Source: Prosthecobacter gellanilyticus (GTDB lineage: Bacteria; Verrucomicrobiota; Verrucomicrobiia; Verrucomicrobiales; Verrucomicrobiaceae). Taken from it: a stretch of 64,000 nt of DNA. Below are positions 34,792 to 42,895 of this stretch, piece after piece. The notes under the pieces were generated by a model that was not told the DNA's origin, made no database searches, and worked only from the letters and a program-made list of their open reading frames with translations. Position 1 is the stretch's first letter. Each line of letters begins with the position of its first letter. Both the position numbers and the translations under genes were made by a program. The stretch lies in assembly GCF_007992435.1 (NCBI RefSeq), contig NZ_BKAG01000019.1:1-64000 (forward strand), in the 5' to 3' direction.

Positions 34792-37700
34792 ACTTCCCGA
34801 GCAAGTAGCCGAGCAAATCCTGAAACGACGCCTCATCGATCGTCTGACCAAACACCGGCGGCATGAGAGACATGGGCATCACGTCACTCTTCTCCACATC
34901 CTTCTTGGTGACGCGATGCTCCTTGCCCGCAGCATCCACGAGGATGTTCACCTGCCCGGCCTCGGCTTTCAGGAAGCCACTGAACACCGCGCCGTCCTTC
35001 AGCGTGAAGGTGTGAACATGAAAGTGCGCATCCACATTGCGGTTCGGATCCAGGATGTCCTCGCTCAAGCGTGCCACGCCACGTGTGCCAATGCCATCCA
35101 GCTGCGGCCCGATGAGTCCGCCCTCACCGCCAATACGATGGCACACCGCACAGTTGGTTTGGAAAACCTGTTTTCCTTTGGCGACATCTGGCTTGGCCTT
35201 CGCAAAAGCCTCCACACGAGAGGTGATCAGCGTATCGATCTGCTTCCGCTGCTCGGGTGAGATCGGCAGTGGCGGCGGTGCTGGTCGCGGAGGCAGGTAA
35301 GCGGCCAGTTTTTCCCGCAACGCCGCGGGAGCACTGTGCTGAAGAATGACTGCGATCTTCTTCAAACCTTCCCGCACGGTGTCCTCCGTCTGAAAATCAT
35401 CCACACTCACCACCGCTGGCTCAATGCGTGTGATGCCCAGCCAGGCATAAGCCTTGCCATCATCTCCATCCACGATCTCCAGCCGCACCTGCTTGCCTGC
35501 ATGCTTCGCCAGATCCATTTTCATGCGCTGGCAGACATCATTCTTCGGCGGGAACACACTCGCGAGCACCTCACCAGAGGTCGCATCCACCACACGCACC
35601 AGGTTCTTGTCGTGAACCTCTCCTTTCGGAAAACCGCGATGCCCGTTCACCCAAAGTGATAATTGGTTCGGCGCTACAAACTCCTTGGATTTCAAGATGC
35701 CCACACGACTCTCCTCATCTCCACCGCCCCCGCTCATGCTCTGCAGCACCTGCGCCTCCTTGCCATCGGAGCACTTGCGGCTTTTGAGAGCCCATATGGG
35801 GGCCTTTGACGAAGCGACAGATGTCCAGGAAGGCTGAGGCTTCTTGGTTAGATCCACGAGCATTGCCTCCGCCAGTTCTTGTGCCCAGGAGTGGAGCTCT
35901 TGAGGCACAGGCGCACCTCGCTCGCTAAGGCCATCGGAAATGGCTTGAATGGATTCGGTTGAATTCGTTTTTTGGGACTTCACCAACTGAATCAGCGGCA
36001 CGATCAACGCGCTATCGCCATAACGTGCGATGTGACTGATCGCGCGGCCGACCTGGTCATCGCGGTTCATCCTGGGAAGGCGATCAAACAAATACTTCGC
36101 AGCTTCGGGGTTCCGCGTGCTGGTGATCACCTCAAACATCGTCCGCTTCAGCGGCTGCGGGATCAGCCCGTCTGAAAGCTCACGCATGCCTCCGGCCTCC
36201 AGGCAGTTACGAAGCGCGACCAGAAGAGAATGCTTCAAAGATACATCCGAGGCAGGGCAACGATGAAGATGGTCAATCAGCGGCGAGACAAACTCTGATG
36301 ATGGATGCGCCGTGACGGCATCTGCCAGGGCGTGGATGGTAAGCGTTTGATCCGTCGGGCACTCAAAAGCCGTGAAGACCATGGCATCTTTTGTTTCCGG
36401 TCTCCATGGGCCAAGCGCAGCAGCGATGCGGAGGGCAAGAAGGCGCAGATGGATCACTCTCTGACTCAACACGTTTACTACATCCGACTCGAGATGTGAG
36501 TTAGGCTGACCTGGAGATGGTCTCAGGCTCAACCACGCATGAGGTTCTGCGTGACGTTCATCAGGTGGAGGCTCCCCGACACCGCACATGGAAAAGTTTT
36601 TTTCGGCCCTCAGTTTCGGATCCTGCGCAAACGCCTCAATCGCCAGTCTTCGCTGTGCAGGCGTGCCCTTTTCCATGAGCTTGACGATGCCCTTGGCCTC
36701 ACGCGTCACATGACTCCACATCTCCAGGCTGGAGGTGGAGCCTTCCTTCACCACCCGCCAGATCCTGCCGCGCTCCTTATCCCTGCCCGGGTGCTCCAGC
36801 GACACCTCATAGTGGCCAATGATGCGGTTATAAAAGTCAGCGATGTAGAGCGCATTGTCGGGACCTAGTTGAAGATCCACCGGGCGGAACCAAGGATCAT
36901 CACTGGTGATGAAATCAGGCCTCTCATTCGCCTTCGGCGTGCTGCCGCTGAAGGTGACGAGGTCACGATTCACCTTTGAGGTCACCGGGTTGCCGACGAG
37001 CATGTGGTCATCCCACTCGGCGCCCCACACGCCACCATCGAGGTAAACGATGCCGCAGATACCCGTGCTGCCATGCGTGTGCTCACACATCACCGGCGCG
37101 AAGCCAAGACCGTCATGCGGCTTGCCAAAGCTCGGATAGTGCGCGCCACGGATCAGTTGGTAGATGGGAGAGCTGTGGCAGTCCGCGCTGTAAAGATTCC
37201 CATAGCGATCCCAGCACAGGCCAAACGGATTCACCTGACCATGGGTCCATCGTTCGACAGTGGAGCCATCGGGCTTGAAGCGAAACACATTCCCGCTGTG
37301 AAGCTCGAGTGAGCTGCCATCCTTCGCCTTAAACTTGCTGGTGTTGTTAAACCCATGCGTCGCATACACCCAGCCATCCAGACCCAGGCGGAAGCTGCTG
37401 CACATGCCGTGGGTGTCTTTCTCATAACCCAACGGGCCGAACAAAATTTGCCGAATGTCCGCTTTGTCATCGCCATCCGTATCCGCGAAATACCAGATGT
37501 TCGGGATGCTCCAGGCAATGCAGCCTGCCTTGTGCTCCGGCTTGTGCCAGGGCACCACACCGGTGGGAATGTTTAAGCCATCAGCAAAGTCGATCACCTT
37601 GTCCGCTTTGCCGTCGCCATCCGTGTCTTCGAGGATCTTGATGGCGTCGCGGCTGCCTTTGACTCGCGTGCCCTCGGCATCCGACCAGCGGCTTTTGTCC

Positions 37701-37951
37701 GCGCTGTAAGGATACTCCACCGTCGAGCTGACCCAGAGCCTGCCACGAGCATCGAAAGCCATGTTGATCGGCTTGTTGATCATCGGCTCGCTGGCAAAGA
37801 GCTGCACCTCAAAGCCCGGTGGCACATGCAGCGCGGCGCGTTCCTGCTCCGCAGTCAGAGGCTCTGTCTCGCGGACAAGGCGGTCTTTGCTCTCGGCGGC
37901 AGAGAGAAAGGCGGACAGCATCAAAGGGAGCAGCGGGAGATAAGAGCGCAT
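34790..37951 (-). CDS. PVC-type secreted dehydrogenase with c-type heme (second copy)
   Basis: 1053 aa; same family as the gene at 10183 but only distantly similar in the middle. N-terminal dehydrogenase-like domain (about 40-400; VPPGFEVQLFASEPMINKPINMAFDARGRLWVSSTVEYPY, ILEDTDGDGKADKVIDFADGLNIPTG), helical HEAT-like region (about 410-680), a beta domain with NPCBM-like look (about 730-860; VAPNQLSLWVNGHRGFPKGEVHDKNLVRVVDATSGEV) and a C-terminal cytochrome domain with heme motif CAVCH at 934-938. The frame's first codon is a TTG; ATG 37951 gives signal peptide MRSYLPLLPLMLSAFLSAAE. Probably a periplasmic oxidase/dehydrogenase of a carbohydrate. Confidence 0.9.
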   Translation of the reverse strand: MRSYLPLLPLMLSAFLSAAESKDRLVRETEPLTAEQERAALHVPPGFEVQLFASEPMINKPINMAFDARGRLWVSSTVEYPYSADKSRWSDAEGTRVKGSRDAIKILEDTDGDGKADKVIDFADGLNIPTGVVPWHKPEHKAGCIAWSIPNIWYFADTDGDDKADIRQILFGPLGYEKDTHGMCSSFRLGLDGWVYATHGFNNTSKFKAKDGSSLELHSGNVFRFKPDGSTVERWTHGQVNPFGLCWDRYGNLYSADCHSSPIYQLIRGAHYPSFGKPHDGLGFAPVMCEHTHGSTGICGIVYLDGGVWGAEWDDHMLVGNPVTSKVNRDLVTFSGSTPKANERPDFITSDDPWFRPVDLQLGPDNALYIADFYNRIIGHYEVSLEHPGRDKERGRIWRVVKEGSTSSLEMWSHVTREAKGIVKLMEKGTPAQRRLAIEAFAQDPKLRAEKNFSMCGVGEPPPDERHAEPHAWLSLRPSPGQPNSHLESDVVNVLSQRVIHLRLLALRIAAALGPWRPETKDAMVFTAFECPTDQTLTIHALADAVTAHPSSEFVSPLIDHLHRCPASDVSLKHSLLVALRNCLEAGGMRELSDGLIPQPLKRTMFEVITSTRNPEAAKYLFDRLPRMNRDDQVGRAISHIARYGDSALIVPLIQLVKSQKTNSTESIQAISDGLSERGAPVPQELHSWAQELAEAMLVDLTKKPQPSWTSVASSKAPIWALKSRKCSDGKEAQVLQSMSGGGGDEESRVGILKSKEFVAPNQLSLWVNGHRGFPKGEVHDKNLVRVVDATSGEVLASVFPPKNDVCQRMKMDLAKHAGKQVRLEIVDGDDGKAYAWLGITRIEPAVVSVDDFQTEDTVREGLKKIAVILQHSAPAALREKLAAYLPPRPAPPPLPISPEQRKQIDTLITSRVEAFAKAKPDVAKGKQVFQTNCAVCHRIGGEGGLIGPQLDGIGTRGVARLSEDILDPNRNVDAHFHVHTFTLKDGAVFSGFLKAEAGQVNILVDAAGKEHRVTKKDVEKSDVMPMSLMPPVFGQTIDEASFQDLLGYLLGK

Positions 37952-37987
37952 GAGAAAGGTCAAGGCTGGTCAAAAGGAGTCAAGAGG

Positions 37988-38389
37988 TCAAGAACGCCGC
38001 CACAGGACGCTTCCTTCTCGACCATCCACCTTGGCCTTCTTCACCCAAAGCTCACGATGGCCCCGCCCACTGTAGCTTCGGGCGAAGGTGAGGCGGCACG
38101 AGTGCGAACAGCTCTCGTATCCTCTCAACTTGCTGTGGATAGAGGTGAGACAATGCGCGCTACACTCCTCGTAGTAGGTCCTCGCCTGCACATTCAGAAA
38201 CCACACGTCGTGCTCGACAAAATCAGGCTCATACATCGAGACCGGCAGATTGTGGATCAGTTCAGCTTCGTAGTAGGCGGAACGGTCGCACATGCGCATC
38301 CACCAGCGCCATGACGAGACGTTACGGAGGTGCGGCAACGTGCAGTGCAGGAGTTCCCGGTAGATGACTTGTTTGGGTGGAAGAGCCAT
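37988..38389 (-). CDS. Cysteine-rich protein of unknown function
   Basis: I do not recognise it. 133 aa, with 6 Cys and many aromatic residues: LLHCTLPHLRNVSSWRWWMRMCDRSAYYEAELIHNLP, then YYEECSAHCLTSIHSKLRGYESCSHSCRLTFARSYS. The spacing CSAHC and CSHSC resembles a metal-binding or zinc-ribbon-like cluster. There is no signal peptide. It lies 36 bases upstream of the second PVC dehydrogenase and 29 bases downstream of the acyltransferase gene on the same strand, so the three may form a unit. The ATG start, tight packing with neighbours and protein-like composition support it being real. Confidence 0.62.
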   Translation of the reverse strand: MALPPKQVIYRELLHCTLPHLRNVSSWRWWMRMCDRSAYYEAELIHNLPVSMYEPDFVEHDVWFLNVQARTYYEECSAHCLTSIHSKLRGYESCSHSCRLTFARSYSGRGHRELWVKKAKVDGREGSVLWRRS

Positions 38390-38418
38390 GGCGTGCGAAC
38401 TGGTCTAATGAGATTCCC

Positions 38419-39051
38419 CTACGCCTCCTTCACCAGCGTCTGCTCCAGCGAGGCTCGATACCCCTCAAACTCTTCCTCGGTCATCCGGCGCGGCACGGTC
38501 ATCACCGGCTCAAAGATCACCTTCACGGTGGAGAAAGGCAGCGGCAGCATGAACTGGTCCCAGGTCTTGAACCTCAGCGCGCGTGAGTAGAGCACCCGCA
38601 CCGGCACGATGGTCCCGCCGGTGAGCTGCGCCAGTTTGATGATGCCCGGCTGGATCTGATACAGCGGTCCGCGCGGCCCGTCCGGGGTGATGCCTACATC
38701 GCGACCCTCCTTCACCTTTTCAGACAGCATGATGAGGGCGCTCAAACCCTTCTGAGGCTTCGAGCTCGACCCACGGGCCGCCTCAAAGCCAAACTGGGCG
38801 CAGGCATCGGCAATGATCTGGCCGTCACCGCTGGGGCTGCTCAAAATCGCGCCCGGAATGTGGGCAAACCACTGCTCATGCACATAGGGGATCACGAACA
38901 TGCGATTGTGCCAGAAAGCCCAGATCCAGCCTGGACGCTGGGTATCAAAGGCTCCCGTGCGGTCCTCGACCTCAAAGCGCAGCGTGGCCCCGATGCCGCG
39001 CATGAGCCACGACACGATCTTTCCCAGGTTTTTGATGCGAATTTTCGCCAT
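38419..39051 (-). CDS. DUF374 lysophospholipid acyltransferase-like protein
   Basis: 210 aa, normal for the DUF374 branch of the LPLAT superfamily, which includes enzymes linked to LPS and membrane lipid acylation. The key block is WIWAFWHNRMFVIPYVHEQW (His at about 48), followed by SSPSGDGQIIADACAQFGFEAARGSSS and the ITPDGPRGPLYQIQPGIIKLAQLTGGTIVPV segment, all diagnostic. Possibly acylates a lipid A or glycolipid at the inner membrane. Divergent from holA. Confidence 0.9.
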   Translation of the reverse strand: MAKIRIKNLGKIVSWLMRGIGATLRFEVEDRTGAFDTQRPGWIWAFWHNRMFVIPYVHEQWFAHIPGAILSSPSGDGQIIADACAQFGFEAARGSSSKPQKGLSALIMLSEKVKEGRDVGITPDGPRGPLYQIQPGIIKLAQLTGGTIVPVRVLYSRALRFKTWDQFMLPLPFSTVKVIFEPVMTVPRRMTEEEFEGYRASLEQTLVKEA

Positions 39052-39149
39052 GTGATCCCATGTCTTAGCGGGGCGCAGGGCAGACGCAACACGTCAGACC
39101 ATCCACCCCTTGCCACGAGGGTCGTTTGGGTTCACACATCGGCCCCGCC

Positions 39150-40307
39150 ATGCCTCCACCGAAAAAAGCCGCCGCCGCCACCGCCAGCAGCAGCACCTCC
39201 AGCAACCAGTTCTTTGCCGTCGTCGGCACGGACGAGGCACGCGTGAAGGAGGCGGCCATGAGGATCGTCCAGCGCATCACACCGCCGGAAGCGGGAGATT
39301 TTGGCAATGAGATCGTCGAAGGCCAGGCAGACAACGCCGAGCATGCCGGCCAGATCTGCGGAAACGTGATCATGGCGCTGCAGACCCTGCCCTTTTTCGG
39401 CGGTGGCAAGGTGGTGTGGCTGAAAGGCGCGAACTTCCTCGGTGACAATCAGACCGGCAAGGCCGCAGCCTCGGTGCAAGGTTTTGAAAACATTCTGGAC
39501 GTGCTGGAGTCGAACCTGCCGCCGGACATCAAGTTTGTGCTCAGCACAAGCTCCATCGACAAGCGCCGCACTTCCTTCAAGCGCCTCTCCAAGATCGCGA
39601 GCATGGAAGTCCATGACAAGCCGGACACCAGCAAGGCCGGCTGGGAAGAGGCGGTGATGCATCATGCCTTGAACAAGGCACGCGAACTCGGCCTCAGCTT
39701 TGAAAGCGGCGCTCTGGAACTCCTGGTGCAGATGGCGGGCGACGACACACGCCAGATGGAGAACGAGATCGAAAAGATCGACCTTTATCTCGGCGAGCGC
39801 CGCCGCTGCGGACTCAATACGGTGCGCGGCATGGTCTCCATGAGCCGTGCCGGCGTCGTGTGGGAGATCGGCAATGCCATCGGCGCACGTGATCTGCAGC
39901 GCGCCTTGGAGCTGCTCGGCGTGCTCATGTATCAGGGGCAGAACGCCATCGGCATCCTGCTCGCGGCCATCGTTCCGAAGGTGCGGAACCTCCTCATCGT
40001 GAAAGAGCTCACTTCAAGGAACAAGGTGAACACGATGAGTTACAACGGCTTCAGCTCCAGCCTGGAAGCCCTGCCCTCCAGCGCCACCTCGCATCTGCCG
40101 CGCAAAAAAGATGGCACCGGCTTCAACGTGTATCCACTCTTCATGGCTGTGGCCGAAGCGCGCAAATTCACGCTCGATGAACTGCACGACGGCCTCTCCG
40201 CCTGCCTTGCGGCGAATGCGAAGCTGGTGACGACCCAGCTCGACACCAAGGTCGTGATGGAGCGCCTGCTCGTGGGCCTGCTGGCGCCACGCACACGCAA
40301 GGCGTGA
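39150..40307 (+). CDS. holA: DNA polymerase III subunit delta
   Basis: Clamp-loader subunit that opens the beta clamp; 385 aa from the ATG at 39150 (the frame continues upstream to a TTG). Family features: FFAVVGTDEARVKEAAMRIV near the start, LQTLPFFGGGKVVWLKGANFL, PPDIKFVLSTSSIDKRRTSFKRL, the lid region LVQMAGDDTRQMENEIEKIDLYLG and the C-terminal collar helices WEIGNAIGARDLQRALELLGVLMYQGQNAIGILLAAIVPKVRNLL. An N-terminal Lys/Ala/Ser tail (about 20 residues) is extra. fdhD follows 21 bases later. Confidence 0.92.
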   Translation: MPPPKKAAAATASSSTSSNQFFAVVGTDEARVKEAAMRIVQRITPPEAGDFGNEIVEGQADNAEHAGQICGNVIMALQTLPFFGGGKVVWLKGANFLGDNQTGKAAASVQGFENILDVLESNLPPDIKFVLSTSSIDKRRTSFKRLSKIASMEVHDKPDTSKAGWEEAVMHHALNKARELGLSFESGALELLVQMAGDDTRQMENEIEKIDLYLGERRRCGLNTVRGMVSMSRAGVVWEIGNAIGARDLQRALELLGVLMYQGQNAIGILLAAIVPKVRNLLIVKELTSRNKVNTMSYNGFSSSLEALPSSATSHLPRKKDGTGFNVYPLFMAVAEARKFTLDELHDGLSACLAANAKLVTTQLDTKVVMERLLVGLLAPRTRKA

Positions 40308-40328
40308 CCCTTTTTTCCAACTCAGCTC

Positions 40329-41159
40329 ATGAGTGATGACACCACCTTTCCCGTGACGGTGCATCGCATCACCCTGCCGAGTGCCGTGGCCATCACGGAG
40401 GATGTCACCGCCCGCGAGGAGCCTCTGGAAATCCGCGTGGAGGGCCGCAGCGTCGCTGTGGTCATGCGCACACCCGGACATGATGAGGAGCTCGTCGCCG
40501 GATTCCTCATCAGCGAAGGCGTGGTGAAAAGTCCGCGTGATCTTCTGGAGGTCAGCCAGTGCCCGAGCACGAACAATAAGTATGGCAACGTGGTGGACGT
40601 GCTGCTCGCCGGCAGTGCCGTGGTGAACTGGGACAGCCTCACGCGCCATGTCTTCAGCGCTTCCAGTTGCGGCATTTGTGGGAAGACCAGCCTCGAGAGT
40701 GTGTTTCAGAAGTTCGAGGTTCTCGATTCTCAGTTGCCGGTTGAGTCAATCATCACGCCATCACTGCTCGCCACCTTTCCGGCGAAGCTTCGTGCCGCAC
40801 AGCCTACCTTTGCGCAAACCGGCGGCCTGCATGCCTGTGCTGTCTTTGACGAACATGGAAACTTGCTGGTGCTGCGTGAGGATGTGGGCCGGCACAATGC
40901 GCTCGATAAAGTCCTTGGCTGGGCCTTGCGTGAGAACCTGCTGCCTTTTTCCAAACACGTGCTGCTGCTCAGCGGCCGCGTGTCTTTTGAGATGATGCAA
41001 AAGGCCCTGGCGGCGGGTGTGCCCGTCGTCGCCGCCATCTCCGCGCCCAGCAGTCTGGCGGTGCAGTTTGCCCAGGACAGCGGCCAGACCCTGGTCGGCT
41101 TTCTGCGTGGCGAGACCATGAATGTCTACACGCATCCGCAGCGGATCGCTGGGGTCTGA
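40329..41159 (+). CDS. fdhD: Formate dehydrogenase accessory sulfurtransferase FdhD
   Basis: Transfers sulfur from IscS to the molybdenum/tungsten bis-MGD cofactor of formate dehydrogenase. 276 aa. Catalytic cysteine pair in SSCGICGKTS (Cys114/Cys117) and the conserved blocks EEPLEIRVEG, RTPGHDEELVAGFL, TGGLHACAVFD, REDVGRHNALDKVLGWAL, SGRVSFEMMQKALAAGVPVVAAISAPSSLAVQ. It is close behind holA (21 bases). No formate dehydrogenase gene lies within the window, so the client must be encoded elsewhere. Confidence 0.96.
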   Translation: MSDDTTFPVTVHRITLPSAVAITEDVTAREEPLEIRVEGRSVAVVMRTPGHDEELVAGFLISEGVVKSPRDLLEVSQCPSTNNKYGNVVDVLLAGSAVVNWDSLTRHVFSASSCGICGKTSLESVFQKFEVLDSQLPVESIITPSLLATFPAKLRAAQPTFAQTGGLHACAVFDEHGNLLVLREDVGRHNALDKVLGWALRENLLPFSKHVLLLSGRVSFEMMQKALAAGVPVVAAISAPSSLAVQFAQDSGQTLVGFLRGETMNVYTHPQRIAGV

Positions 41160-41237
41160 AAAAGGACTGGTATTTTTGTTCTTCTGATACGGAAGGAATC
41201 ACCTCCTCGGCCCGTTTGTTCCGCCCTCTTTACTCCT

Positions 41238-42791
41238 ATGCGCAAGCATCTCCTCATCCCCGTCCTCACGGCCCTCGCCTTTTCGGCGAAGGCTGAAGTC
41301 AAACTTCCCGCCATCATTGGTGACAACATGGTGCTCCAGCAGAAGCTGGCGAACCCCATCTGGGGCTGGGACACTCCCGGCACGGAGGTGACCGTGACCT
41401 TCGCGGGCCAGACCAAAACCGCCAAGGCTGAGGCCGATGGCAAATGGACCGTGAAGCTGGATCCCGTGCCTGCGAATGCCAAGCCTGCCACCCTGAGCAT
41501 CAAGGGCACCAGCACCCGTGAGCTCAAGAACATCCTCGTCGGCGAGGTGTGGATCTGCTCCGGCCAGAGCAACATGCAGTGGAGCGTGCAGGCCTCCTGG
41601 GATTCTGATCTCGAGATCGCCACGGCCAAGTATCCGAACCTCCGCCTGATTTCCGTGCCACAGGTCGGCACGCAGGAACCGCAGAAGGATTTCAAGGGCG
41701 GCTGGGCCGAGTGCTCCCCGCAGAATGTCGGCAACTTCAGCGCCGTCGGTTTCTTCTACGGCCGTCTGCTGCATCAGATGCTGGATGTGCCTGTGGGCCT
41801 CATCAACAACGCCTGGGGTGGCAGCGCTGCCGAGGCCTGGGTGCGCCGTGATGTGCTGGAAAAAGATGCCCGCTTCAAAGGCCTGATGGATGGCTGGGTG
41901 CAGCGTGAGAAGGATCTGGCCTCTGAGAAGGCCAAGACCGACTATGAAGCCGCTCTCGCCAAGTGGAAGAATGATGGTGAGGAAGCCAAGAAAGCTGGCA
42001 AGCCCTTCACCACCCGCGCTCCCGCCAGCCCGCAGAGCACACTCACTGGCAACAGCCGCCCCGGCAACATCTACAACGGTGTTCTTCTCCCAACTATTGG
42101 TTATGGCATCAAGGGTGCCATCTGGTATCAGGGCGAGAGCAATGCCGGCCGCGCTTATGAATATGGCTACCTCTTCCCGCTCATGATCACCCACTGGCGC
42201 AGCGAGTGGAAGCAGGGTGACTTCCCCTTCTATTGGGTGCAGCTGGCCGACTTCATGGCTGAGAAGCCCACTCCTGGAGACAGCTCCTGGGCCGAGCTTC
42301 GTGAGAGCCAGACCAAGACTCAGGAAGCCATCAAAAACGGCGGCCAGGCTGTGATCATCGACCTCGGCGAGTCCAACGACATCCATCCAAAGAACAAGCG
42401 TGACGTGGCCGAGCGCCTCGCCCGCTGGGCTCTGGTGAAGGACTACGGCCTCAAGCTTCCATACCGCAGCCCTGAGTTCAAAAGCGCCGAGTTCGCAGGT
42501 GCCAAGGCCACTGTTACTCTCGACACCTTCGGCTCCACCCTGCGCACGGTGGACGTGGGTGATGTCAAAGGCTTCGCCATCTGCGGTGAGGACAAGAAGT
42601 GGGTCTGGGCCACCGCCAAGATCATCGCCAAGGACAAGCTCGAAGTCAGCGCTGAAGGCGTCGCCAAGCCCGTTGCCGTCCGCTATGCCTGGTCGGACAA
42701 TCCTGTCTGTAATCTCTACAGCATCGATGGTTTGCCCGTCACCCCCTTTCGCAGTGACAGCTTCGACATGACCACGAAGCCGAAGCAGTAA
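41238..42791 (+). CDS. Secreted sialate O-acetylesterase (SASA family)
   Basis: Removes O-acetyl groups from sialic acids or from other acetylated glycans; 517 aa. Signal peptide MRKHLLIPVLTALAFSAKA. An N-terminal beta domain (about 20-105) precedes the SGNH-like catalytic part: nucleophile Ser111 in GQSNMQW, GLINNAWGGSAAEAW, GAIWYQGESNAGRA and the Asp/His pair in IDLGESNDIHPKNK. A charged helical insert (about 215-265; REKDLASEKAKTDYEAALAKWKNDGEEAKKAGKP) interrupts the catalytic domain, as is common in this family in Bacteroidetes/Verrucomicrobia. Related enzymes also act on acetylated xylan. Confidence 0.92.
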   Translation: MRKHLLIPVLTALAFSAKAEVKLPAIIGDNMVLQQKLANPIWGWDTPGTEVTVTFAGQTKTAKAEADGKWTVKLDPVPANAKPATLSIKGTSTRELKNILVGEVWICSGQSNMQWSVQASWDSDLEIATAKYPNLRLISVPQVGTQEPQKDFKGGWAECSPQNVGNFSAVGFFYGRLLHQMLDVPVGLINNAWGGSAAEAWVRRDVLEKDARFKGLMDGWVQREKDLASEKAKTDYEAALAKWKNDGEEAKKAGKPFTTRAPASPQSTLTGNSRPGNIYNGVLLPTIGYGIKGAIWYQGESNAGRAYEYGYLFPLMITHWRSEWKQGDFPFYWVQLADFMAEKPTPGDSSWAELRESQTKTQEAIKNGGQAVIIDLGESNDIHPKNKRDVAERLARWALVKDYGLKLPYRSPEFKSAEFAGAKATVTLDTFGSTLRTVDVGDVKGFAICGEDKKWVWATAKIIAKDKLEVSAEGVAKPVAVRYAWSDNPVCNLYSIDGLPVTPFRSDSFDMTTKPKQ

Positions 42792-42813
42792 TCGTCACCG
42801 ATCTCCTCCCCTC

Positions 42814-42852
42814 AGCCCGCAGGCCAGTCTCACGACTCTTGCGGGCTTTTTG
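42814..42852 (+). terminator. Rho-independent terminator after the acetylesterase
   Basis: AGCCCGCA (42814-42821) pairs with TGCGGGCT (42840-42847), followed by TTTTTG. An 18-base loop; 22 bases past the stop codon. Confidence 0.85.
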
Positions 42853-42895
42853 TTTTCAGAAGACACGTCTGATCAAACACGTTTCCCTCTCCCCC

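Noticed and set aside
41199-42386. 395-codon minus-strand frame over the acetylesterase
   Set aside because: Shadow of the SASA gene, whose GQSNMQW and DIHP motifs leave no doubt.
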